Part shown: positions 8,248 to 17,812 of the stretch, in pieces
How positions within the stretch are numbered: the stretch's first letter is position 1
Layout: each line of letters opens with the position of its first letter
DNA from: Lysobacterales bacterium
GTDB taxonomy: Bacteria > Pseudomonadota > Gammaproteobacteria > Xanthomonadales > SZUA-36
Reading direction: 5' to 3'
Length of the DNA stretch: 56,635 bases
NCBI GenBank assembly: GCA_014238945.1
Contig: JABAAB010000028.1
Span: 1-56,635 of the forward strand
Position numbers and translations under genes: made by a program
The notes under the pieces: generated by a model
What the model saw: only the letters and a program-made list of their open reading frames with translations
The model's database searches: none
What the model was told of the DNA's origin: nothing

Positions 8248-10749
8248 ATGAAACAGCCAGCAATCCTTCGACCGTTGACCGCGAAAGTACTGCTGTTGCT
8301 GCTGCCCGCCGGTGTCTGGGCGGGTGCTCAGGACCTGATAATGGACAGTGGTTTTGAGACCGGTGAGTTGTTCATACCCAGACCCACGGTGGTGTCCTCA
8401 TCACCCGGCAGTCCTGCAAACGACAATGAGCCCGGAATAACCGGCACGGCCTTTTCCGGTACCACGGTCAATCTTTACAGTGACGCCACCTGCACAGCGC
8501 AAATTGCAACCGGCACGGAATCGCAGTTCAGTACCACGGGTATCATGATTTCGGTTACAGATGACAGCACCACAAACATCTATGCCGGGGCTGTCGATGC
8601 CCTGGACAATGGTTCTCAGTGTTCAACCAGTTTCGTAACCTATGTCGAAGATTCAACACCGCCAGTGTCACCAGTATTGGTTGCGACCAATCCACCGGGA
8701 CCGGCTAACAACAATCTGCCCGCCGTATCCGGTACCGCTCCTGCTGAGTCCATGGTCAGCCTCTACTCCAATTCATCGTGTTCATCATTGCTGGCCAGTG
8801 GCCCTGCTTCTGAATTCTCAACAACGGGTATTGAAATATCGGTAAGTGATGACAGCGTGACCGATGTCTATGCATCCGCCGCGGACCTGGCAGGAAATAT
8901 CTCAGCTTGTTCAGCGGGTTTTGTTAGCTACATAGAAGACTCCACCGCGCCTGACCCGCCTACCGTGCTGGGTTCCAGCCCTGCAGGACCGGCCGATGAC
9001 AACGAACCGGAGATCTTTGGAACGGCCGAGGCCGGGTCCAGCGTGGGTCTGTACTCGGATATGGCCTGCAGCATACCGTTGGCCAGTGGTTCCGCGGAAC
9101 ATTTTGGCGGTGCAGGGGCCGAAGGTCCGGCTGAAGTCCCGGCCCGGGTTGCAGCAGTTGGCGGTCGCTACATCGTGGTCTTCAGACCCGGTCGAGCACA
9201 ACAGGGAAAGGCGGCTGTAGTAGCCGTTGGTGGTGCCATGGCGCTGGATTTGCCACGTCACAATGCCCTGGCTGCGGTATTACCGGCCCGGGCGGTCACT
9301 GCATTACAAAACAATCCGAATATTGAGTTTATTGAAGTCGACCCGAAACGGTATCCAATGTCACTCGATACCGCACAGACAAGTCCTTACGGCATCGAAG
9401 CTGTACAGGCCGATCAGCTGATTTACCAGGGTGGCCTGAAAATCTGCATCATGGATTCGGGTTATGACGGTGCGCACGGAGATCTGCGTCACAACGAAAA
9501 CATCACCGGTTCCAGTACCGGCAGCGCCGGCCCGTGGGATGAGGACGGCTATGGTCACGGTACCCACGTTTCCGGAACCATTGCGGCCATCAACAACGGT
9601 TTTGGTGTGGTTGGTGTGCTGGGTGGTGACGGCCAGTTACCCGCCGACCCGGTACAGATCCACATGGCCCGGGTTTTTAATGACAGCGGTGGATTCAGCT
9701 ATGCCTCCGGTCTGATCGGTGCACTGGATGACTGTGTTGCCGAGGGTGCGACGTTGATTAATATGAGTCTTGGTGGCGGTACCCCAAGCATGGCCGAGGA
9801 AGACGCCTTCGACGAGGTGGAGCACTCCGTGCTCTCCATAGCGGCGGCTGGTAATGGTGGCAACCGACGACACAGCTATCCGGCATCCTATGACTCTGTT
9901 GTTTCAGTTGCAGCAATTGACGAATTCGAAGCACATGCTGATTTCTCACAAACAACCAACCAGGTGGAACTCGCCGCCCCCGGTGTGCATGTGTTGTCCA
10001 CGGTACCGGTGGGTAGTGGCGAAGAGGCCAGCGCCACGGTTGATGGATTGGTCTACGTCGGTGACAAGATGAGTGGCTCTGTATCGGGTACCGCCGCCGG
10101 GACACTAGTTGACTGTGGTCTGGGAGACGGACCCTGTGATACTTCTGCGGCGGGAGACGGGGATGCCGTGTGTATCATCCTGCGTGGTGATTTCACCTTT
10201 GAAGAGAAGGTACAGGCCTGCGAAGACGGTGGTGGAGATGCGGCCATCATTTACAACAACGAACCAGGTCCCATACTGGGCACACTGGCCTCACCCACCG
10301 CAACCACCATACCGGCGATCGGGGTTTCCGACACCGACGGGGCTGCCATGCTGGGTGGCAGCAATGCCACGGTCACCATCGCGACCAGTGATTATGATTA
10401 CAACAATGGAACCTCGATGGCGACACCCCATGTGACGGGTGTCGCAGCGCTGCTGTGGAGCAATGCAGCCGAATGCACTCCACCCGAAATTCGCCAGTTA
10501 CTGGTTGCCAGTGCAAAGGACATTGCAGACCCGGGACGGGACGATGAAACCGGTTATGGTCTGGTCCAGGCAAAAAACGCAATGGATGAATATCTGCTCA
10601 ATGGTTGTGCTGCATCCATTCGCGATGGCATCACCATCATCGTTGAAGACAATAGCAGTACCAATGTCTATGCCGATGCCACAGATGGAGCAGGCAATAC
10701 CTCGAGCTGCTCGTCCACCTTTGTGACCTATGTTGAGGAGTCATTGTAA
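8248..10749 (+). CDS. Secreted S8 (subtilisin-like) protease nested in Ig-like repeats
   Basis: An 833-residue exported protein. A signal peptide (to about residue 27) is followed by two complete Ig-like repeats of about 96 residues (about 44-139 and 140-235; each starts with an SSPGSPANDNEP-type sequence and ends FVTYVEDS-P). A third repeat breaks off at residue 290 (HFGGAG). Residues 291-794 are a complete peptidase unit: an I9-like propeptide (RYIVVFRPG to FIEVDPKR), then Asp403 (MDSG), His437 (GHGTHVSG), a PA-like insert rich in Cys at about 600-700, and Ser723 (NGTSMATPHVTG). The C-terminus from residue 795 (ITIIVEDNSSTNVYADATDG onward) is the missing second half of repeat three. The enzyme should be an active endopeptidase outside the cytoplasm; the repeats may serve in surface attachment. 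Confidence 0.92.
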   Translation: MKQPAILRPLTAKVLLLLLPAGVWAGAQDLIMDSGFETGELFIPRPTVVSSSPGSPANDNEPGITGTAFSGTTVNLYSDATCTAQIATGTESQFSTTGIMISVTDDSTTNIYAGAVDALDNGSQCSTSFVTYVEDSTPPVSPVLVATNPPGPANNNLPAVSGTAPAESMVSLYSNSSCSSLLASGPASEFSTTGIEISVSDDSVTDVYASAADLAGNISACSAGFVSYIEDSTAPDPPTVLGSSPAGPADDNEPEIFGTAEAGSSVGLYSDMACSIPLASGSAEHFGGAGAEGPAEVPARVAAVGGRYIVVFRPGRAQQGKAAVVAVGGAMALDLPRHNALAAVLPARAVTALQNNPNIEFIEVDPKRYPMSLDTAQTSPYGIEAVQADQLIYQGGLKICIMDSGYDGAHGDLRHNENITGSSTGSAGPWDEDGYGHGTHVSGTIAAINNGFGVVGVLGGDGQLPADPVQIHMARVFNDSGGFSYASGLIGALDDCVAEGATLINMSLGGGTPSMAEEDAFDEVEHSVLSIAAAGNGGNRRHSYPASYDSVVSVAAIDEFEAHADFSQTTNQVELAAPGVHVLSTVPVGSGEEASATVDGLVYVGDKMSGSVSGTAAGTLVDCGLGDGPCDTSAAGDGDAVCIILRGDFTFEEKVQACEDGGGDAAIIYNNEPGPILGTLASPTATTIPAIGVSDTDGAAMLGGSNATVTIATSDYDYNNGTSMATPHVTGVAALLWSNAAECTPPEIRQLLVASAKDIADPGRDDETGYGLVQAKNAMDEYLLNGCAASIRDGITIIVEDNSSTNVYADATDGAGNTSSCSSTFVTYVEESL

Positions 10750-10764
10750 TGCAGGGTTTACCAA

Positions 10765-11067
10765 ATGTCTGAACAACCGGATGTTGATGCAGGAACCATA
10801 GCGGCACTGATGTTGCGGTTTAAGGATTACCGTTTGCCCCGGGCCAGACGTTTGCTTGCAAAGGTCAATGGGGGCGCTGTACTCGCTGATGAAGATATCC
10901 GTTTTCTAAAAAACGTGTATGACGATGGCACCCGTGTGATGCCCCTCATCAATCGGCACCCCGAGTATGCGACCCTGGTATCCAAAGTCATGGGACTCTA
11001 CACAGAGATCATTAATAAAGGGATTGAAAACGAAGGTTTGAGCGATACCAAAGGAGACCCCAAATGA
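10765..11067 (+). CDS. Small conserved hypothetical protein
   Basis: A 100-residue, largely helical, charged protein (LMLRFKDYRLPRARRLLAKV, then LADEDIRFLKNVYDDG and RHPEYATLVSKVMGLYTEII) with no signal peptide or membrane segment. The start lies 15 nt after the protease stop, and the last codons overlap the cupin start as ATGA, so it is probably co-translated with the cupin. I do not recognise the family. The helical repeats and the coupling suggest a small partner protein of the cupin enzyme, which is inference only. Confidence 0.65.
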   Translation: MSEQPDVDAGTIAALMLRFKDYRLPRARRLLAKVNGGAVLADEDIRFLKNVYDDGTRVMPLINRHPEYATLVSKVMGLYTEIINKGIENEGLSDTKGDPK

Positions 11068-11567
11068 GCGAACGCATTGTTAATATCGATGACCTGGAAT
11101 ACATGGACTGGGGCCATGGGGACAAATTTGCCGGGAAATTTGGCCTGATCAGCAAGAGAACGGGAGCAAAGGGCCTGGGCTATAACCTGACGGTGGTACC
11201 GGCCGGGAAAACCGCATTCCCGCTGCACAACCACCGGGTCAACGATGAGATGTTTTTCATCGTCGAGGGCAGCGGTGAGGTCCGCATTGGTGCAGAGCGC
11301 TTTCCGGTGCGTAGCGGCGATGTACTCGGTTTCCCGCCCGGTGGCCCCGAAACCGCACACCAGATTATCAACACGGGCGATTCCGATCTTCGTTACCTGG
11401 CAGTCAGCACCACCATGTCACCGGAAATCGCAGAATACCCCGATTCAGACAAGAAAGGCGTCCTGGTGATGCTAGACGGTGATACGAAATCCGGTCTTCC
11501 CAACATGTGGCGACTGATGATAAAAAGCGAGGACACCCAGGTTGACTACTGGGAAGGCGAGGACTAA
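11064..11567 (+). CDS. Cupin-domain protein
   Basis: A 167-residue single-domain cupin. The metal-binding signatures are visible: PLHNHRVNDEMFFIVEGSG (cupin motif 1 with His, His and Glu) and RSGDVLGFPPGGPETAHQIIN (motif 2 with a His). Single cupins of this type act as small dioxygenases, isomerases or sugar/ligand-binding proteins; nothing here fixes the substrate. The start ATG overlaps the stop of the 100-residue gene upstream. A strong hairpin terminator follows at 11622. Confidence 0.85.
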   Translation: MSERIVNIDDLEYMDWGHGDKFAGKFGLISKRTGAKGLGYNLTVVPAGKTAFPLHNHRVNDEMFFIVEGSGEVRIGAERFPVRSGDVLGFPPGGPETAHQIINTGDSDLRYLAVSTTMSPEIAEYPDSDKKGVLVMLDGDTKSGLPNMWRLMIKSEDTQVDYWEGED

Positions 11568-11621
11568 CTGATTTTCCGGCTCCGTTTTTGCCGTAGCTTG
11601 TAACAGCCGTAGTTTTAATAA

Positions 11622-11650
11622 AAAAACCCCGGCCAGTGACCGGGGTTTTT
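11622..11650. terminator. Bidirectional rho-independent terminator
   Basis: AAAAACCCCGG and CCGGGGTTTTT form perfect 11-bp arms around a 7-nt loop, with an A tract before and a T tract after. It lies between the cupin gene (plus) and the convergent small membrane protein (minus) and can serve both. Confidence 0.9.
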
Positions 11651-11703
11651 ATCAGCAACGTCGGGCTCGCGCAAGGCGGGCCCTCTCATCCATAAGTTTG
11701 TTC

Positions 11704-12015
11704 TTATTCTGTGATTCGATCCTTTCCAATCATCAGAATGACAGCAACGGCACCAGCATTAATGATGGCACTCACATTACCGAGTATTGCTGTCAGGTGT
11801 TCACCGACTACCGGGATCGGTCCCATAGAACTGACTACCGAAGCCAGGGTCACCGCGGTGACCATGTAGATCAATCTTCCTTCTTCGGGTACACCCATAA
11901 AGCCCCAGGCAAGACCCAAAATGACCATGATCAGAGCAACGTATGGAATGGTCACAAATGCTGCTATGACGGCGACTGCCAGTGAAGCAATGCGAATGAT
12001 TTTAACTGTATCCAT
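11704..12015 (-). CDS. Small integral membrane protein
   Basis: 103 residues from ATG 12015, which follows a GGGAGAG ribosome-binding site at 4-5 nt. The open frame itself extends to a TTG at 12030. Three hydrophobic segments are visible: IASLAVAVIAAFVTIPYVAL running into IMVILGLAWGFM, IYMVTAVTLASVVSSM, and IINAGAVAVILMI. No catalytic residues or known family are recognised. It is transcribed alone, convergent with the cupin operon and divergent from the degraded region at 12.3 kb. Confidence 0.7.
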   Translation of the reverse strand: MDTVKIIRIASLAVAVIAAFVTIPYVALIMVILGLAWGFMGVPEEGRLIYMVTAVTLASVVSSMGPIPVVGEHLTAILGNVSAIINAGAVAVILMIGKDRITE

Positions 12016-12339
12016 TAGACTCTCCCTCAATTATAGTTTGGTTGGTATTATGTAACGCACCTTATAGGGTAGCACACTTGAAAATAATTGAATTCTCAGT
12101 ACAGGAGACCTCACAAAATTGACCTTTAATTGTACAATATGGAACGAAAACCAGATTATTATGATCATTATCAGGGAACTCCAAATATTGGATTATCGTA
12201 AAGTGAAGACCAGGGTAACCATTGAAACCCCCTTTTCCCGCGCAAGCCTGTAGGTTCATGAGTTTACTGACCAAATTCTTGATGCTGTTCATTATCCTGG
12301 CTCCAATGAGCGTAATCGGACCCGGCTTCGTCCACCCGT

Positions 12340-12882
12340 CCGGTCACCCATGCCGGTTCCTGGTCCCCTGACGGCAGCCGCCTTGTCTATGCTTCAGAGG
12401 AGACCGGATCAATATGGACGGCTCAGGAGAAACCCGTCTCAGTGAAAATGCAAACCAGATCTATCCCAGTATGAACCCGGTGGATGACCGCCTGTTGACC
12501 GCCGGTAATATCCCCGGTGCACCCAAAACCCGTATCTATGTCCGTGCCAGCGAATCTTCCACACACTCGGTGATCGCCGAAGAAATTGGCATTGTCGCCT
12601 ACAACCCGGACTGGTCCCCCGATGGAAAACGGATTCGTATTTGTTGCACAGTCAGATGATGATATTGCATCTGCAGCCATTTGAATTACGAGCACTGACA
12701 ACAGCGTTGCCCGTATGCTGGTGGAATTCCCTGAGGGCGTATTTGGACCACGCTGGTCACCGGACGGGCAATCGATCAGTTTTCGACGCGGCTGGACCTC
12801 ACCGCATATTGGATTGTTCCGAATCAACATTGATGGAAGCCATCTGGTTCAACTCACCAATACCGAATACCCCAAGTATTGA
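12340..12882 (+). pseudogene. Decayed TolB/PD40 beta-propeller fragment
   Basis: Three frames together spell WD40-like PD40 repeats. WSPDGSRLVYASEETGSIW comes first (from 12361), then MDGSGETRLSENANQIYPSM to NPDWSPDGKRI in another frame. After an apparent single-base insertion near 12636, a third frame runs FVFVAQSDDDIASAAI, a TGA at 12682, then EFPEGVFGPRWSPDGQSISF and INIDGSHLVQLTNTEYPKY to the stop at 12880. The WSPDG signature recurs three times, diagnostic of TolB-type propeller blades. Only about four blades remain, with a small deletion, a frameshift and a stop. It is a relic of a periplasmic or C-terminal sensor propeller. Confidence 0.75.
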
Positions 12883-13083
12883 AGCATATGCGGGGTGACA
12901 TTCAGCCCTCCCCTTGAATTACTGGAAAAGCGCTATATCCTAGTGTGCTGAAAACCGAATCAGGACATCCGTAATTCGCAGCAAAGCAACCACCCGATGG
13001 GCGATCCATCACCTGCCAACTCCAAACCAGACCCATGGCACTGGTTCGTTGGGCAACAGCACTGCTGTGCGCTGGAAACAGCA

Positions 13084-14919
13084 ATGAGTTTTCTTAGTGA
13101 ACTGAAACGCCGTAACGTTATCCGTGTTGCCCTGGCCTACCTGGTCGCATCGTGGTTGCTGTTGCAGGTGACCGATGTACTGATCGGGATGCTGGCTCTC
13201 CCCGACTGGATTGGAAAATTCATATTCCTGATCATCGTGATAGGCATTGTCCCGACATTGATTTTCTCATGGGCCTATGAGATGACCCCAGAGGGATTGC
13301 GACCCGAGGCAGAGGTAGACCATGACCAATCCATTACGCTTCATACGGCTAAAAAGCTCGATAGAATAACCATCATTTTGTTGTTGGTGGTAGCCAGTAT
13401 TATCGTGATCGATCGCCTGATACCGGAAAGTGCAGCCCCCTCCGATGCTGTAACTGTTGAGTCACCAAATAATATCCCAACGGCTACAGAATCCCCAGCA
13501 ACTCCGGCGCCAGTCCAGCAACCCATAACGGTGCCCGACGATGGCCGTCAATCGATTGCCGTTCTGCCTTTTATCAATATGAGTGATGATCAGCAAAATG
13601 AGTATTTTTCCGATGGGATTTCAGAAGAGTTACTCAATTCTCTGGTGCGTATCAAGAGCTTGAGGGTGCCTTCACGAACCTCTTCTTTCGTGTTCAAGAA
13701 CAGTGACAAGAACCTGCTGGAAATTGGCCGGGCATTAAACGTACAGCACATTTTGGAGGGCAGTGTGCGCAAGGCCGGCAAACAAATACGCGTCACCGCC
13801 CAATTGATCGAGGTCGCTACCGACACCCATTTGTGGTCAGAGACCTTTACCCGGTCATTTGATCTGGATGATATATTCGTGGTTCAGGACGAAATATCTC
13901 AACTCATCGTCGATGCCCTGCAATTGACTTTGAGTGGCGCCGACCTGCAAATGCTGAGTTCCCATTCCACCAATGACGTGGACGCCTACAACAAGTATCT
14001 GCTGGGCCGGCATCTGTGGAACCAGCGTACGGCAAAGTCACTGCTGGCGGCGGCAGAGCCGCTGCTTGAAGCAGTGGAAATGGATCCCGGCTATGACCAG
14101 GCGTGGGCTGCACTGGCCGATACCTATGTACTGATTCCGGAGTACCGGGGCGGCAGCATCCAGGAATATCTTCCCAAGGCCCGCGAGGCCCTAAACAAGG
14201 CATTGGAAATCAATCCGAATTCATCACGGGCACTCACCACATCCGGCTATTACAAGGCAGCTTTTGACTTTGACTGGGAAGGATCAAATGCGGACTTTGA
14301 ACGAGCCATAGAACTGGACCCCGGCTACGCAACAGCGCGCCAATGGTATGGAGAAAGCCTGGTCTGGCAAAGACGATTGGAACAGGGCCTGGACCAACTT
14401 CGGGTGGCCAGAGTTGCAGACCCCTTGTCCAGGGTGGTACGCCACGTACCCGGTTACTTTTTATTATGGAATTTTCGTTTTGACGAATCTGAAAAACATC
14501 TCAAGGATGCACTGGAACTTGGCCAACCACTGCGCTGGACCATCCAGAACCTGGAGATGTTGCATACATTCAGGGGTGAATATGAACAAGCCCGGCAACG
14601 CGCCAGGCAACTGGCCGCGATGGAGGATTTTGATCCCGCACTGGAACTGTCATTCATAGATGCAATGGAAAATCCCGATCTCAAACCGCATGCCCTGAAG
14701 TTGCTTGAACAACGTCAGGATATGAATGATGGAGTATTTGGAAGGGCATTGTACCTGGCATTACTTGGAGAACATGAGTTGGCACTGGCAAATCTTGAAA
14801 AAGCATTCGCCGCAGGTGACCCCTATGCCGTGCAGATGAATTACATGAAGATGTATGACCCGCTACGGGAAAAACCCCGTTTCCAGGCCATGCTGAGGGC
14901 AATGAACCTGTCGGAGTAA
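13084..14919 (+). CDS. TolB-like/TPR inner-membrane protein, paralogue 1
   Basis: 611 residues from ATG 13084; the longer frame start at 12997 lacks the family N-terminus. The opening MSFLSELKRRNVIRVALAYL precedes two or three membrane segments and a third near residues 95-110 (ITIILLLVVASIIVIDRL). A linker rich in Pro/Ala/Thr follows, then a TolB-N/FlgO-like module (SIAVLPFINMSDDQQNEYFS, ISEELLNSL, HILEGSVRKAGKQIRVTAQL) and TPR repeats to the C-terminus (AWAALADTYVLIPEY, ALEINPNSSRALTTSG, AIELDPGYATARQW). Related proteins often carry adenylate cyclase or wHTH modules; none is present here. Role unknown, perhaps an envelope scaffold or signalling protein. It has a paralogue at 48601-50664. 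Confidence 0.85.
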   Translation: MSFLSELKRRNVIRVALAYLVASWLLLQVTDVLIGMLALPDWIGKFIFLIIVIGIVPTLIFSWAYEMTPEGLRPEAEVDHDQSITLHTAKKLDRITIILLLVVASIIVIDRLIPESAAPSDAVTVESPNNIPTATESPATPAPVQQPITVPDDGRQSIAVLPFINMSDDQQNEYFSDGISEELLNSLVRIKSLRVPSRTSSFVFKNSDKNLLEIGRALNVQHILEGSVRKAGKQIRVTAQLIEVATDTHLWSETFTRSFDLDDIFVVQDEISQLIVDALQLTLSGADLQMLSSHSTNDVDAYNKYLLGRHLWNQRTAKSLLAAAEPLLEAVEMDPGYDQAWAALADTYVLIPEYRGGSIQEYLPKAREALNKALEINPNSSRALTTSGYYKAAFDFDWEGSNADFERAIELDPGYATARQWYGESLVWQRRLEQGLDQLRVARVADPLSRVVRHVPGYFLLWNFRFDESEKHLKDALELGQPLRWTIQNLEMLHTFRGEYEQARQRARQLAAMEDFDPALELSFIDAMENPDLKPHALKLLEQRQDMNDGVFGRALYLALLGEHELALANLEKAFAAGDPYAVQMNYMKMYDPLREKPRFQAMLRAMNLSE

Positions 14920-15017
14920 GTCTTTTTTGACTGGCGTTGGGCCCGGTCTATCTTTATTCAGCTGAATTTGTCATTATTTAACAGACTGTTACAAAATTTG
15001 GACTGATAAAAGGACAG

Positions 15018-15023
15018 TATAAT
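15018..15023 (+). promoter_or_regulatory. Candidate -10 box
   Basis: A consensus TATAAT lies 46 bp before the ATG at 15069. The -35 region 17 bp upstream is poor (ATTTGG-like), so activation or a different sigma factor is possible. A GGGGAAACAGG ribosome-binding region follows just before the ATG. Confidence 0.3.
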
Positions 15024-15068
15024 AGTCGTCTGACCAGGCGAAGGACTCGCAACAAAGGGGAAACAGGA

Positions 15069-17733
15069 ATGATCTCAGGGAAGCAACCGGTCTTTTCATT
15101 CTTTAATCATCGAATACACAGCTTTTGCCGTCGAAACGGTCACACAGCTTTGCTTTCGCTGTTGTACGCAGCTCTGATTGTAATCAGCTGCTGGCCCCTG
15201 ACAATAATCGCCGAACAGGGTGTCGTGCCCCATCCCAAGGGCTGTACGGATGATGAAATCTATATCAGCTCCCAGGACTGGTGGCTGACCACACCGGGGG
15301 AAGTGGGTCAGGACGGTTAACCGGGTGACAGCTTTGGTCATTTGCACACCGAACTATGCTTTCCGCACAAGGCCACGATCTCGGGTGAGATGACCCTGAA
15401 TGTCAACTCGATCATGCACCACAACCCCGGTGACTTTTACAAAATTGTCATCCAGATCTGGCAGGAAGACTGGTCCCCGGATCCGCAGATCTGTGGAGAA
15501 GGTGCCGCGGTCGCGTGCAAGGAATTCGATCCGCCCCGTACCCTGGCGACCTGTGAGACCAGCGGAGGATCGTTGATAGGCGAGGAGACCTGCCTGTGGC
15601 AGGATTCGTTGACTTTTGACACCAGTATCTTCCCGAATGATGGCTGGCAGCAATTTCGGGTGCGTGGCAAGGTAGATCAGGCAGATGGTTCCGGGATGCG
15701 CACGTCCACAGGACTGCATGCCTACCTGAGCCACGGCAAACCAATCTCTCACGTTTATGAAAACCCCGATCGAATCGAAGGGCGTGGCTGGTATACGGAT
15801 GCCAACTACGCCGAGACCAGTGTTAAAGAGCTTACTTCAGCCCCGGTTACCGGTCTGTGGGCACCCTGGCTTGAAATGACACCCGGATCTGAAGGAATTC
15901 CGGTCACCAGTCATCGTGCGGCTCTTGATGCGGCCATCCATGCCGGCAATCAGGGTACTGAGTTACTCGATGGTCCCGGTGAGTTCACCGGTCGACACAT
16001 GATTGACACGACCACTCTGAGCAATGGCTGGCACAAACTGTTTCTGCGTTCCAGCCAGTTTGAGCCCATCAGCGGGTCTACCAATTCCAGCATTAACGTG
16101 ACGTTCTTTGAAGCCTCAATGAGTCGCCACCGGCCTGTGGCCTGGTCCATCTCCAGCCGGTGGTGGCCGATTCCCATGTACGGGGCGATACCTTCCAGAA
16201 TGACAATGATGGTGACGAAGACGAACTGATCGTAAAAAGCAGTTCCTCCGACCATTACACCCGCAGAGCCCATCTGCGTTTTGACCTCAGCCATTTTGAC
16301 GCATCAAGTGCCGCAAGTGCGGTCTTTACCGCCCGGGTCAGCTATCACCAGACACCGGGTGTGGCGGTTCCTCTCAAACTGTACTCTGTAGATTCCGACA
16401 GCTGGGATGAGAGCACCACCAGTTGGAGCAATGAGCCCGCAACGGGTGTTCTTCTGGGTACCGTCAACGTGACCGATGTGGGTGATGTGAGTATTGACAT
16501 CACCTCCCACGTGGAATCAGAACTCGCCGGGGACAAGATGGTGTCACTGGTGCTACTCGACAACTCGGGTACCAACCAGATGCTCAGATTCAAGAGCCGC
16601 TCCGCCGAAAATGACCCGCCGCAGCTGGCAGTGACCCCCTCAGCGGGTGAGTGCACGACACCCGGCACCCCACCACCGGATACCCAAGCTCCCAGCGTGC
16701 CTTCCGTTTTCCAGGCATCGGGGATAACGACCCACAGCGTCGATCTGACCTGGTCTGCCTCTACGGATAATGTGGGGGTCACCGGTTATGAAGTTTTCCG
16801 TGACGCAGACCTGCTGACCACAACCAGCGATACTGGTCACACGGACAACGGTCTCACACCCGCCACCACCTACACCTACCAGGTGCGCGCACTGGATGCT
16901 GCTGGCAACCGGTCGGCATTGACGGACAGCGTTCCGGCTACGACCGACAGTTCGTCAACCGATGTCATCACTCTGATTGTGCCACCTACAAGGCCAAAAG
17001 AGACGAGTTCAAGGTCACTGCAACCAGTAGTGAACAACCCTCGGTGACCATGCAGGTCGTGGGCTTCGGGACAATGACTTACGCAAGAAACAAGGTTGAG
17101 TTCAAGCTCCGACCTGTGGGCAGCACGGTTATTCCGGCCACCATTGATATCGTTTCAAGTGGAGGTGCCCTGCTGACCGTGCCCGTGGAGGGTGTGGAGC
17201 CACCACAGTTACCGGGAGCGGCCAGTAATCCATCACCGGCAGACAATGCCGCAAATGTCGATATCAATACGGACCTGGGCTGGAATACAGGCTCACAGAC
17301 CGATACTCACGACGTTTATTTCGGCACCAGCACAAGCCCAGCAGAGGTCTCTACCGGTCAGACCTCTTCTTCCTACGATCCGGGTGTTCTCGAAGAGCAA
17401 ACGACCTATTACTGGCGTGTTGACGAAGTAAATACACTGGGTATTACAACCGGTGCCCTATGGACATTTACCACGGGTGATGCCACCACGGGAGACACGC
17501 TTGTCATTACCCGGGCAGAGTGGAAGGCCAGCAGATCAGAGTTGAAGGTCGAAGCCACCAGCACGGGTGCTCCCGCTGCCGTATTAACGCTGGAAGGATT
17601 TGGGGACCTGGACTACGACTCGCGTAAGGATAAGTACAAACTCACCGTCAGACCAGTAAACAGCAATCCAGGCAGCGTGACCATTAGCTCGGATCAGGGT
17701 GGCAGTTCAACTACCACGGTGACACCCAGATAA
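15069..17733 (+). pseudogene. Broken multi-domain secreted protein (DNRLRE/FN3 modules)
   Basis: One long gene is spread over three frames. The first part has a signal-peptide-like N-terminus (LLSLLYAALIVISCWPL), then a TAA at 15318 in the middle of a region that continues in the same frame (DSFGHLHTELCFPHKATISG, then YKIVIQIWQEDWSPDP and further). Near 16135 the frame shifts into a DNRLRE-type module (VVADSHVRGDTFQNDNDGDE, WDESTTSWSNEPATG) and an FN3 domain (TTHSVDLTWSASTDNVGVTG to TYQVRALDAAGNRSALTDS). Near 16980 it shifts again into two similar C-terminal modules (TYKAKRDEFKVTATS and ITRAEWKASRSELKVEATS types) flanking a second FN3-like domain. Intact, it would be an extracellular adhesive or carbohydrate-binding protein of about 885 residues. 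Three lesions make expression of the whole unlikely unless they are sequence errors. Confidence 0.8.
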
Positions 17734-17772
17734 CACAAGACAGACTGCGTCAGAACGGTTGGCGTACACGTT

Positions 17773-17794
17773 CCAGGTAAGCTCTGTTACCTGG
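17773..17794. terminator. Hairpin between convergent genes
   Basis: CCAGGTAA and TTACCTGG form perfect 8-bp arms around a 6-nt loop in the 79-bp gap between the convergent genes ending at 17733 and 17813. There is no strong T tract, so rho-independent function is uncertain. Confidence 0.5.
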
Positions 17795-17812
17795 AGCACT
17801 TCCTCAATCGGG

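Noticed and set aside
12062-12292. 76-codon minus-strand frame
   Set aside because: No ribosome-binding site, no recognisable family, AT-rich leader-like composition; not supported as a gene.
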